Below are positions 20,606 through 30,635 of a stretch of DNA of 64,000 nucleotides, in pieces (positions within the stretch are counted from its first letter, which is position 1; each line of letters starts with the position of its first letter). This stretch comes from Clonostachys chloroleuca (taxonomy: Eukaryota > Ascomycota > Sordariomycetes > Hypocreales > Bionectriaceae), in assembly GCA_037952775.1 (NCBI GenBank), contig JBANAY010000003.1:16120001-16184000 (forward strand). Direction: 5' to 3'. Under the pieces are notes generated by a model. It was not told the DNA's origin, searched no databases, and worked only from the letters and a program-made list of their open reading frames with translations. Both the position numbers and the translations under genes were made by a program.

Positions 20606-21325
20606 ATGGAAATGTTCAAGCCAGCTCTGGCTGCCGAAGCGCTGAGGCCCTTCTTTGAGTCCAGAACCAGGGAGCACATTTCTCACATTGACGACGGCCT
20701 CTACCTCTCAGATTGGATCGCGGCCCGTGACTACCGAACCATCCACCTCCACAACATCACCGCCGTTGTGTCAGTCACCAACGCGAGAGACCACAGGTGG
20801 CGGTGGCCTCAATATGAAATGCTGGTGCCCCCGGAGCATCATCTCTTCATCCCGGCGCTAGTTAACCCGACGGAGGATCTCTTGGTTCATCTGGAGGAGA
20901 TATGCGGCTTCATTGACTGGCATCTAGCCAAGCCGCCCGGACCTGCGCGGATTCTACCCCAGGCGAACCGCATTCACTCGGTCAATCAGCTGGAGCATAA
21001 TCCCAACGTCGAGGTGTTTCCGCAGGTCCTCATCCATTGCCAAATGGGCGTCTCACGCTCCGCTACGGTGATGATTGCGTACCTGATGAGGAAGCGTGGC
21101 GATTCGATGGAGCAGGTGCTGCGGGACGTTAAGAGAAAGCGAGACGTCAACCCGAACGTGAATTTCCTGGAGCAGCTGAAGGTTTGGGAGGTTACCAATT
21201 ATCAGATATGGGCTGACAAGGACAACAAGATCCCGAAGGAGGCGTACAGAGTGTTCCTGCAAGCCAGGACCAAGAGGCTGGAGGCGAATGGATTAACTGG
21301 CGACGAGCCGGTCTGCTTGTTTTAG
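20606..21325 (+). CDS. Dual-specificity protein phosphatase-like protein
   Basis: A 239-residue single-exon protein. The domain starts at ISHIDDGLYLSDWIAARDY, a usual DSP opening, and includes the P-loop HCQMGVSRSA with Cys145 and Arg151 (CX5R, then Ser). The helix AYLMRKRGDSMEQVLRDVKR follows, then NPNVNFLEQLKVWE, both typical. It probably dephosphorylates Tyr/Ser/Thr residues; the substrate is unknown. Oddities: where DSPs normally keep a general-acid Asp (IPxxD), this protein reads FIPALVNPTEDLL, so that Asp seems absent or shifted. About 30 extra residues (AKPPGPARILPQANR onward) lie before the P-loop. The N-terminus MEMFKPALAAEALRPFFES is short and fits the start. It could be a weak or atypical phosphatase. 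Confidence 0.85.
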   Translation: MEMFKPALAAEALRPFFESRTREHISHIDDGLYLSDWIAARDYRTIHLHNITAVVSVTNARDHRWRWPQYEMLVPPEHHLFIPALVNPTEDLLVHLEEICGFIDWHLAKPPGPARILPQANRIHSVNQLEHNPNVEVFPQVLIHCQMGVSRSATVMIAYLMRKRGDSMEQVLRDVKRKRDVNPNVNFLEQLKVWEVTNYQIWADKDNKIPKEAYRVFLQARTKRLEANGLTGDEPVCLF

Positions 21326-21515
21326 AACAGCTGACGAATTTCGGTAATGTGTTTACCTCTTCAATCGTGTACAATCACCGAGTTTATGATTTACTATGTT
21401 TCTTGTTTCATTATTTAGTGTTCTGGTTTCATATTCTCAAAAATAATATGTTCTTGCCTCTCTCTCTCTAGCTCTGAATATGCATTAGACAATCGCTCAC
21501 TACATCCAGTTGGAT

Positions 21516-23119
21516 TTAAATTTTGGTCTTCTCAAACAGAGAGTTCTTCGGGTCGGGGTTATGCCGCAGTCTCTCCCTATCGGCAATCCACTTCTCTGAA
21601 TACCCATCTGGCTTCCTGTCTGCCGGGTCTCGCCCCTCGTTGACCCATTTCATCAACCCTGCAGCATACTCTAGATCCTCCCCAAGCCTGGCGTGAAATT
21701 TCTTGCCGAAGCCCTTTGCCTTGACTCTCTCACTATACTCGGCCCTTTGAGCCTCCACCGACGGGAGTTTGGCCTTTCCTGACAGGAAAGCAGCGGCGGC
21801 TATAGCCTGGAACTCGAAGAAGGAGAAGGTCGCCGTGTAAAACGGCACACCGATGAAGATGAGAGTGGGGTCGGGAATGTAGAAAATGTCGTGGTGAAGG
21901 TTGTGGAGCTGAGTGCCATCTGTGACCAGCACTTTGTCGTCTGCGTCGGAAGCTTTCACATCATCTCGGTGGTACTCGAGCAAGAAGGGAAGCGAGAATT
22001 GGTACCCGGTTGCCACGATGATCCTGTCAATGTCTTTGATAACAGTGCCGTCTGCCAGAGTTGCGTTTCCGATAGACCCCTCAGCCGAGTCCTGCCCAGG
22101 GGGATGGAATTCGACGACTTCTCCGATCCGCTCCACTTCATCTGGTAATACAGCGACAGGGAGGTCAAAGGCACCGCCTCTGGTGGACTGCCATACTTTC
22201 TTCGCTACTGGGACAATCTCCTTGACAGCGTCGAGTGATGATGCGCTGCCTCCGATGACGAGCACGTTCTAGCAGGAAATCAGTGGCTTGTTTACGGAAT
22301 GAAGATTTCACGGGTCAAATACCTGGTTCTCGTATCCGTTGGCGTTTCTGTAGCTCTTGGAGTGCTGGATCCTTGATGGGAATTTGCTCTTCCACTCCGA
22401 CAGACCGCGGATATTTGGGACTCTTGGTGCGTGGTAATGCCCGGAGGCCACAATAACTGAATCAAAAGACTTTCCGTCGTCAGCATTCGTAAATGAAAGG
22501 AGTTTCTCGGCGTAAAAATATACCCATTCCTTGGATACTGCTTCCCCCTTGGCTTCATCCCACGTCGACGATACGAGCTTCCACTGATCTCCGGTCTTAG
22601 AGACGTGTTCCACTCTGGTGTTGAACTGTGTGTTCTTGGTCACTCCAGTTTTTTCTGCCGTGTCCTGGATGTAGTCTTTAAGGACATTGTGGAGCACGAA
22701 CGACTCTGTGCCAGGTTTCAACGGATTAAGGGTTGTTTCTAGCAGCTCCGTTGGAACGTTATTCTTCAAGCTATCGTATGCAGGGCTATTAAAATTGGTC
22801 AGATATATATAACAATGACATGATTGCAATATTGCCGTTCCCTCTCCGTGGGCCACACTCACGTTGGTTCTGAGAGCCACGCCTTCTTCTCGCCGTTTGT
22901 TGCGGCCTTGAAGAAAGTCGATTCCGCGACGGACGGCTTTGCTGACGGATAGGTAGGCTCATGTGGTACTCTAGATTCCCAAACCCATACGCCTCCTGCC
23001 ACCGGCGCTCGCTCAAACACGGTCACGTCCAGCCCCTCGGAAAGCAGGTGAGCGGCCGTCACGACGCCGGAAACGCCAGCTCCGATAACACCTACACGAC
23101 GATTTGTTGCGGAAGGCAT
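21516..23119 (-). CDS. Flavin-containing monooxygenase (FMO-like)
   Basis: Three exons: 23119-22863, 22785-22323 and 22268-21516, with 77- and 54-nt introns (GTGAGT/TAG, GTATTT/CTAG). The joined phases close to give 490 residues. A class B flavin monooxygenase using FAD and NADPH to oxygenate N- or S-containing or carbonyl substrates. Seen: the FAD Rossmann motif VGVIGAGVSG (residues 9-18) with the acidic strand end VTVFER, the second dinucleotide loop VLVIGGSASSLD at the start of exon 3, and the ATGYQFSLPF motif typical of FMO and N-hydroxylating enzymes. The FMO fingerprint FxGxxxHxxxY is only loosely recognisable, so it could belong to a Baeyer-Villiger or N-hydroxylase-like branch. It is transcribed divergently from another flavin monooxygenase at 24065. 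Confidence 0.9.
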
Positions 23120-23212
23120 TGTAAAATATGATTGTATTGAAGAGGAATTAACTCTCTAATGCAAGCATACGACCTTTTTGGCATGATGGTGCCGTCCCCA
23201 AAGTTCGCCCGC

Positions 23213-23220
23213 TTATAAAT
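23213..23220 (-). promoter_or_regulatory. TATA-like element of the FMO gene
   Basis: ttataaat reads as ATTTATAA on the minus strand, about 95 nt upstream of the FMO ATG (23119), a plausible core promoter position. Confidence 0.35.
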
Positions 23221-24064
23221 ACCAGCTCCCGTCACACAAAAGCGCAGCACAATAATTCACTCAAATTGCATGATCCCAAGGTCAAGATACCACATTTCGA
23301 GAAGGGGATCTGATTTGTATCCATTGAATTGGCTGTTGGGCCGAGTTCATTGGTTACTGGCGGATTGTGGGAGCGAACGAGGATGACGCCTTTGTGCTAT
23401 ATATCGCGTCATCCAATCGCAAGGACTAAAACCCGGGCCTTACCGACGAAACGGGCCATTTATGCAGGTCAACGGCCTGTGTTTTGCAGACGGCGGAGTT
23501 ACGGATTAATAAACATTGCTCAGATGATCTTGTAAAGAGACAGGTTCTCTTCATGGGGTGTGTGAATGCCGTGGAGAGATGTCGCATATCGAGGGTTTAC
23601 TCACTCACCCACTTCCCACGCCATCACAACTCCTACAGCCAGCACAGGTCAATAGAGCTTCTGTAAACCATGAATGAATTGTCAACTCATCTGATCGTCT
23701 CCAATCCCTCTCATCCCACTCGTCTCATCGAATCTCCCAACACCGGAGCCCGCATAACTCGGCCTGTGCCGCACGATGGCGCGAGGCTCTGCCCCGGTGT
23801 TTCCCCAGAGAACCCCGAGGCAAGCCAATCATCTAACACGGGCCCTGAGCTCGCCATCAGATTCCGGCATTGCGCCTCCAATATTGTGGTCTTATCGTGT
23901 TACAGCTCTCGCCGTGTGGGAGAAGTGGCCCTGCATGATGCGGCACGTGTGAATAGATAAGAGATGAGATGGAAATGAAACTATTCCTGATTGTCATTCA
24001 ATCGTTTGTTTCTCCGAGCGCAGCCCTTTCATTTCTGATACGGTATTTCGCCAAGTAATTCACC
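23221..24064. other. Divergent intergenic between two flavin monooxygenases
   Basis: About 0.8 kb between the FMO TATA element and the start at 24065. A plus-strand ORF at 23670-23960 has no motif. It probably serves as a shared upstream region; no clear dyad operator was seen. Confidence 0.4.
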
Positions 24065-25653
24065 ATGGGGTCCAACGTCGAGCCCGCACCGATCGAGATT
24101 GCCATCGTCGGCGGCGGTCCTGGCGGACTTGGCACGGCGATCGCCCTGTCAAAGTTGCCCTTTGTCCATGTGACGCTCTATGAACAGAATTCAGAGCCTC
24201 GCGAGGCTGGGGCCGGGCTAAGTCTGAGCACCAACGCTTGGAAAGTGCTCGATATCTTGGGAGCTGGGCAGTTGGTCAAGGGCGGATCCAAGAAGAACAC
24301 TCACCAAAGGTTTGAAAATAATTCCACTTGAGGTTTCATATTATCTCGATAAGGGAAAAAAAACTAAGTAATTCGATAGAAATGCTTTTACTGGCAAGAT
24401 CTTGCATGTCACGAGGTTTCCAGAGAACTCGGACGCAGACAATCGTGGCTCAGTAAGGGCTCGTCGAGTCCGGCTCCAGTCAGCGCTGCTCTCCCAAGTA
24501 CCTGAAGGGCTCATCCAATTTAACAAGAAGTTGGTCTCCCTGGAGAATCTGGATAATGGAAAAGTACGGCTGCAATTTAAAGATGGGACAGAAACAGAAG
24601 TCGACCTGTTAGTAGGCGCCGATGGAATCCGATCTGTCCGTATTTACCCAGTGGCCAACTCAACTCGACTTTACCCTGTGTTGACTAAAACTCCCTTTTG
24701 CAGATCACACGACGGACTCTTTTCCCTGACCACCCGCTCAAATTCACCGGCGACACTCAGTGGCGTACCCTCGTCCCCAGATCGTCGCTGGATCATCTTC
24801 CGGACGTGACACACGCAACCGGCTGGTGGTGGGGAGAGACGGGCCATGTGTACTTCTCCGACGTGGACGATCTCTCAGAGACCTCCGATCCCTACTTCGA
24901 AATCACCGTTCGCTCCTATCATGAGCCTCATGTTCCTGGTGAGACGGTTGTCTGGGGTGTCCCTGCTACCAACGAGAAGGTGGCATCAAGAGTTGAGGTA
25001 CGCAATGGGCCAGCTAGTATAGATATGAGTTGATATTGACCCCCATGCAGAAATTCGACCAACGCATTAGAGATGCTGTTGCCGTTGTTCCCGAGGGCCA
25101 ATGGAGAGAGTTCGCCTCATTCGCAGGCCCTCGTCTGGAAACGTTGACAGCATGGGACAAGGTAGTGTTGATAGGAGATGCCAGCCACCCGCTCTCAGGT
25201 ACGAGCCATCTCCCTCGCCCTAGATTCTCATTTTTCTAACATTATTTATCTTCGCAGGTGCCTTTGGATCTGGTGCTACTTTCGCCATGGAGGATGGCTG
25301 GATTCTAGCCCAGGCGCTCCAATACACCAAGGGCTCGCCACATCAAATCCGCGACGCTCTAGAGATCTTTGAGCAGATCAGAGCACCATATTACGAGAAG
25401 ATGTAAGTAAACACACAACCCGAGACTACACTTTTAGCCACTAAGGTTGACATAATCACCAAGGTACGTCCATCTCGACGAGGTCAAGGTGAATTTGCAA
25501 CAAGCACAGGCGAAAGTATCAACATTAGACGAGAAGCTCCAGTTAAAGATTGACCATTTCCTCCTCGGGGATAAGGACTTCATTTACAAGAATGATATTG
25601 GCAAGGTCTGGGAGGAATACGTGTCGAACAAGCAGGCTCAGATTTCAGTCTAG
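24065..25653 (+). CDS. FAD-dependent aromatic hydroxylase (salicylate-hydroxylase type)
   Basis: Six exons: 24065-24309, 24380-24635, 24704-24997, 25051-25198, 25258-25402 and 25464-25653. Introns are 70, 68, 53, 59 and 61 nt, all GT-AG; phases close to 425 residues. A class A flavoprotein monooxygenase using FAD and NAD(P)H, with aromatic acids as typical substrates. Seen: FAD motif IAIVGGGPGGLG (residues 13-24), the DG fingerprint LLVGADGIRS at the end of exon 2, and GDASHP (about 307-312) followed by GAFGSGATFAMEDGWILA, the second FAD-ribityl motif. TRRTLFPDH and the WWWGETGHVYF strand fit the salicylate-hydroxylase subgroup. The second donor (GTCCGT) is unusual but is the only one keeping phase. 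Substrate is unknown. A catabolic or secondary-metabolic role with the neighbouring FMO is inference. Confidence 0.88.
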
Positions 25654-26450
25654 ACAAATGAACCAATCAATGTCCCTGATTAATTCTCGACATCCAGTGG
25701 CCCGAGAGAGCCCTTCATCCGTGCCTACCCTAGAGCAGCATGTTCCAGGCCAAGTTGGTACTTTCACCAAACTACATACAGGTACCCAAGATGCTCTTCT
25801 CTGTAAATTCTTGGGCTATATCTTATTTCTCCCAAGGTAGTTAGTAGAAATAAGCATAATTTCATATAAGCGTTTTTATAATGCAATTTTAGAGAATGAG
25901 TCTCTGGATTGTTGTTCAGTGTCAAGCTTACCCATTTGATATATCACAGACAGCATCCGATGATTGACGAAAGAACAAGTAGTTAGCATTTCATGTCGTC
26001 ACAATGTACAAATTAACATAAGTACTACTAGGTAGCTGTTGTGTCCTCCTTTTGTCCCAAAAAGCACAGTCGCCCTCTCCAAATTCAAGCCCAAGATAAA
26101 TTCAACATGACGCTGAGAAGTGGTCCGTTGTCGGCGTCTCGAAAGTCTTGAACATCACTCAATCGAAATGAGATTCAAGATCGAGGGTAGAATCCAAATA
26201 AAATCCAATAACCCAGCAGCCCCTCTCCAATCTCTTTTTGTTCTTTGTCCCACCAAAAGCTATGAAACATTCATTACAGTTAGGAAAATAATAATACTAA
26301 CGCCACCTCTCCAGTCGCCCATTCATCAATGAGAGGAAGAAAAAGACAAAGGAAAGAAAGGGACCCAAAACCAGTTAATGGAAGCTCTGATTAAAGAGAT
26401 TGGCATGGGGGGCCGTAACTCGAGGTTGCTTCGTATGATAGGATGATAGT
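25654..26450. other. Intergenic between convergent genes
   Basis: AT-rich 3' flanks of the hydroxylase and of CET1. No ORF with motifs and no repeat. Confidence 0.5.
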
Positions 26451-29015
26451 TTATGGGAAATCGCGAGCCTTGCGCGCTAAGATTCTCACGTTGTTCAAAA
26501 AACCCTTGACTAGTTCCTCATACCGATGTGGCGAGTTATTCATGGCTCTCTGACCTTGTTCAACGAGAACATCGGGTGATATCTCGATCTCAAGCTCGTG
26601 CTCCTTTTCGGAACGAGTTGCGCCCTGCCCAGAGTTAGTATCATTATTTGTTAACATGATTCGAAAAGGTCAACTTACTCCAGGTAGATTAACCTGCTGA
26701 GTAACCTGAGTCAGATCGACCTGGTAGTGGCCATGAGTATAACTTAGTCGGTCCTTGTTTCTGTTGGGTTGCCTTCCTGTTTGGCTTGCAGCAAGCTGCT
26801 CTAGTTCTTTCGTAGAGCCGCGCCAGTCCATTTCAAGATTGACACTGATGCGGCAATCCATAGGACATGTCGGCATATGAAGGTCGATGTCGGCAACACG
26901 TGCCTTCACAATGGTATTTAAAATCTGCCCAGTCTTTTGGTCATGAGTGATCCGAGCCCGGACGTTTTTACGTCCAAGACGAGAAAGCATACAACCAGGA
27001 AGCTCATCCTGAAGCTCACGCGGAAGTTCGACGAAGCTGTCGATTTCACGACGATGTTTATAGTGAACTTGAACTCGCTGCTTGCCAGTGTTGGGGTTGC
27101 GAGGGTCGGTTTCGATGACGGTCTGGTTGAGAAACTCATTGAAAGCCTTGTGTTGTGCCTATGTGCAGTTAGCAAACCCGCAGTTTTGAATTCTAGGCCA
27201 AAGCAGAAATGTACGAACTTCGGTCATGCTACTCCTGAATGCTGTTCGATTATTGCTTTCCAAGATGGCCTCGGATGCAAGAAAACGGTCGACCCGGTGA
27301 TTTGTGTCTTTGTCAATCAGAGTGCCCAACTTGGCCTCAATCTCAAACTTTATGCCGCGGTTCGTTATCTCTTGAATATCGGAAGCTCCGACAATGTTGA
27401 CAAAAAGGAAATCTGCGATTACGCGTGGTATTTCTTCTATTGGTTCCACTCCGGTGATAGAATGCTCCCAAGCTCCGAGTATATCTTGGGCGCCAGGAGA
27501 AGGGGGGCAGTAGTCGTCTGGGAATGACGAGGAGGCTGAGACTTGACGACTTCGGGAGTCTTGGGAGCTCCGTCTTTAGAGGCTCCATTCACATGGTTGT
27601 GAGCTCTTTCATGAAGCACAAAATTAGCGTTTTGCGGCAGGTTTTTGCCCAAGCTACGGATGCTCTGAGCCCAAATGGGTTTCTCGGTCCAATTAACTCT
27701 TTTTTTCCGTCGTTCGGCAGGAGATTGCGTCTTGAGTGCGGCTGGTAATGCAAGAGATTTTCCGGGTACATGTTTTCCGTTGATTTCGCCTGGAGGTGGC
27801 CTGGTGTCTTTATTCTCAAGCTCCCGGGGGCTCAGATCTCTGTCGTCAAGCTTCCGCTTCGCCGGTGTCGTTGTGGGCTCGGTGTCGATCATCATCTTCA
27901 CTGGAAGCGAAACAGAGTTGCGCTCTGAGTTGCTATGTAAGGACGGCACTCGCGTTTTGGGGCTCACCGACAGGCTGTGCTCTCGATCGTGGATAGATGT
28001 TGGTCTGCGATGGTGATCAATGGCAGGTGATTCACCGGTCCGGTGGGCATGATGTGTATCGTTTGTGCCGGGGATATGTTGGACAGGTGGGTGCGGTGGC
28101 TCTTGTGACCGGGCTTGTGGCTGTGGCGGTGAAGATTTTGTTTGCCCAGGAGAGGCTACCGGCACCGAGGGTGTTCTCTGTTGATATGGGCTCGAGGGTT
28201 GGGTCTGTGGTTGAGATTGTGGTCCAGATGGAGGGAAGGAACCTGGAGGAGCACCAGGCTGCCCGAGCGCGACTGGTAGAGGCGGACCAAGAGGAGTCGC
28301 GGGTTGGGACTGCTGGCGACTATATTCAGCAGACGGAGGTATCTGGTGGGCGCTCACAGGGCTGCCGTGGATGGGAGGCGGGCCATAATGGTGCTGGCTA
28401 TGTGCTGATGTTGGAGTTGGAGTCGATTGAGCGGATTGGGAGCGCTGATGGATAAAAGAATGAGGGCCACCAGGCGCGGCAACCGGTGGAGTCTGCGAAA
28501 TTACAGTTACGGAATGGTACTGCCCAGGCCCAGGACCATGGGAATAGCTGTCTTGCCGTTGCGGCGGCGGCTGGGCGTGCTGATATTGCGGAGGCAGATG
28601 TGTTTGTTGCCGCATGCTTGGGCTCGTCATTTCGCTCGGCGGTCCATGAGTGGGTGGGAATGGATATCCTCGTGCCGTCGAGCTTGAGGCTGTAGGGGTC
28701 GATGCTGCTCGGTAGGCGGTCGGCGATGGAGCCGGCATAGGCGATCGAGGGTCGTGGAAGGAGTTAGCAGGCTGGAGAGGAGGAGGCGGAGGAGGTCGAT
28801 TCGGGTACGAGGCGGCCACCTGATAAGGTGATTGTGGGTGAGATGGGTAGGAGGCGCCTTGTGATGCGTGGTGCTGAGGGTGCTGCCCAGGATGATGCGG
28901 GTAGTCCTGCACGGGAGGCTTGCCGGGTGAACGATGCGGCTGAGCTGGATGGCCGTACTCGCTTCGATAATGGTACTGGGTAGGACTCTGCTGGAGGTGA
29001 AGCTGGGCGTGCGGG

Positions 29016-29051
<36 letters not shown>

Positions 29052-29149
29052 GGAGTTGGAGGCGCCTGGGCGGGCGGCGCACGATCGCGGTCGGGCTGGC
29101 GGCCGCGATCGCCGTTGTCAGAATTATTCAGAACTGAACGGAGATCCAT
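26451..29149 (-). CDS. CET1: mRNA-capping enzyme RNA 5'-triphosphatase (Cet1-type); one-base frame gap
   Basis: The beta subunit of fungal mRNA capping enzyme removes the gamma-phosphate from nascent nuclear RNA before guanylylation. Exons: 29149-27219, 27158-26679 and 26624-26451, with introns of 60 nt (27218-27159) and 54 nt (26678-26625). The N-terminal 500 residues are disordered and Pro/Gln-rich. Then come WTEKPIWAQSIRSLGKNLPQ and the tunnel-fold metal-dependent triphosphatase: GIKFEIEAKLGTLID (motif A, paired Glu, about residue 603), DRLSYTHGHYQVDLTQV (motif B) and EHELEIEISP (motif C). The frame is lost in the six-C run at 27502-27507 (G on the + strand). With one more C the reading continues through GAQDILGAWEHSITG and exon 1 becomes an exact multiple of three, giving 861 residues. 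The gene is expected to be essential, so an assembly error is more likely than a pseudogene. The start MDLRSVLNN is preferred over the ATG seven codons upstream. Confidence 0.92.
29016..29050 (-). repeat. (CTG)n/(CAG)n microsatellite encoding poly-Gln
   Basis: About eleven CTG units on the + strand encode a run of about 12 Gln in the disordered N-terminus of CET1. Confidence 0.9.
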
Positions 29150-30635
29150 GGTGCGAGATGAATGGGCCAATCGCGCAGGTTACAAAACGATACGGGGCAA
29201 AAAGCTGGTCGGAGTCGATGCTTGGCCAGAAGAAAAGAAAGATGACGGGCCCATCTGCTTGCGTCTGCTACGTCGTGACGCGGTGGATGTCGAGGTCGAG
29301 GTCGAGGACAAGCTCGAGGCTAGGATTAAATGGAAAGCCTGGCTCCAGCTGAGGAGCAGATCGAGGTCGAGCGCGCGGGCGATGCAAGAAGATTCGGGTC
29401 GCAAATAGGCATTGTCGCGCTGAGACCAGCTACCGCACAAAGAAGAGGAGATGCGCCTGGTGCTGCAGTGAGCGCCCAGGGATGGATTGGAAGAACGCTG
29501 AAGACGCTGGAAGAGACAGCTACGACATTGGGAAGAAGAATGGAATGGGGGAGCGGTGCAGCGGAGGCCTACTGGCGGCGGGATCCCATGGTCCTGATGG
29601 GACGTGTTGGCCGTCGAGTATGTTGATGGAGGTTGAGGACACAATCGCGATCGAAGCTGGACTTCCGACTCATTGGGCAACTTAACTTTTTTTGGGCCAC
29701 TACTGCACATTGGTAGCTGCCAGGTGGGAAGGCACACAGCCGCGTCGTGCAGGCCGTCGTCCGTTTCCATCCTAGTTACGGGCTTAGTATCTATAACGGG
29801 GTTTCTAAGATCTACAGCGACAGCATGCACATTTGCTTGTCTGGTCTGGCGAGACCCAGATGGCAGCATCGTGCCGGAGACTGCTGGCTATTGCTTCATG
29901 GGCTGCTGCATCCGTAACCTGAGCTGATGCCTGCCATCTCCCGACGCCCAACCACAGCTGCTGCAGCTACCAGGAGGCTCGTGCGTCAGCACCGGGACCT
30001 GTGGCAGCTGGCCCAGTCTCGATGCCCTGCATGCATCCTGCCTTCCCGAACCCGAGCCCTAGCTCTGTGACTGCTTATCGCTCACCTGGCTTAGTGCTCG
30101 GTGAGGCCCGCCTGCGATATCCACACGGGAAATATGATATTACTGTATTACCCCGAGATGAGATGATGATGCGCAATGTGGCCGATCAAAAAGTTCGGAC
30201 TCCCTGCTAACCTAAGCACCCAGACTCGCGCCGTCACGTGACATGGCCATCCTTGCCCACAGCCTGCTAGACCAGTCTTAGTCAGCATACGCCGGCATCC
30301 GCCATGGGTCTCCGCTCTGGCATCTCGTGCCCGCTGATTGGTCCAGCGTGTTGCAAGACGGCGAAGGCAGCTGTGCCTGACGTGGATCAGCTGCAGGCAG
30401 TACCTTCCTTGGTCGTCGTCGAAACCACACGAGCATCATCACTCCTGTTCCCTTGCATCCATCCGCTTCACCCACGATACCTCATCCACCTGGAGAGCTT
30501 ACTCTCTGATCGTCTCTACTGCCACACCGTTGTGGCCGGTTTCTCCCTCCCATCTCTTGTTTGAATTCGCCGATTCTCCGATCAGTAGTAGCTCGTTCTG
30601 TGGCATTCCACGACCATCGCCGCACTCGCAACACA
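29150..30635. other. Divergent promoter region CET1 / RPN2
   Basis: About 1.5 kb between the two start codons. The plus/minus ORFs within (for example 29180-29869 minus) are short, overlap each other and lack motifs. I looked for the yeast Rpn4 element GGTGGCAAA near RPN2 and did not see it. Confidence 0.45.

Noticed and set aside
27502..27507. Programmed ribosomal frameshifting in CET1
   Set aside because: No known case in this family, and two other genes show the same G/C-run deficit, so a sequence gap is simpler.
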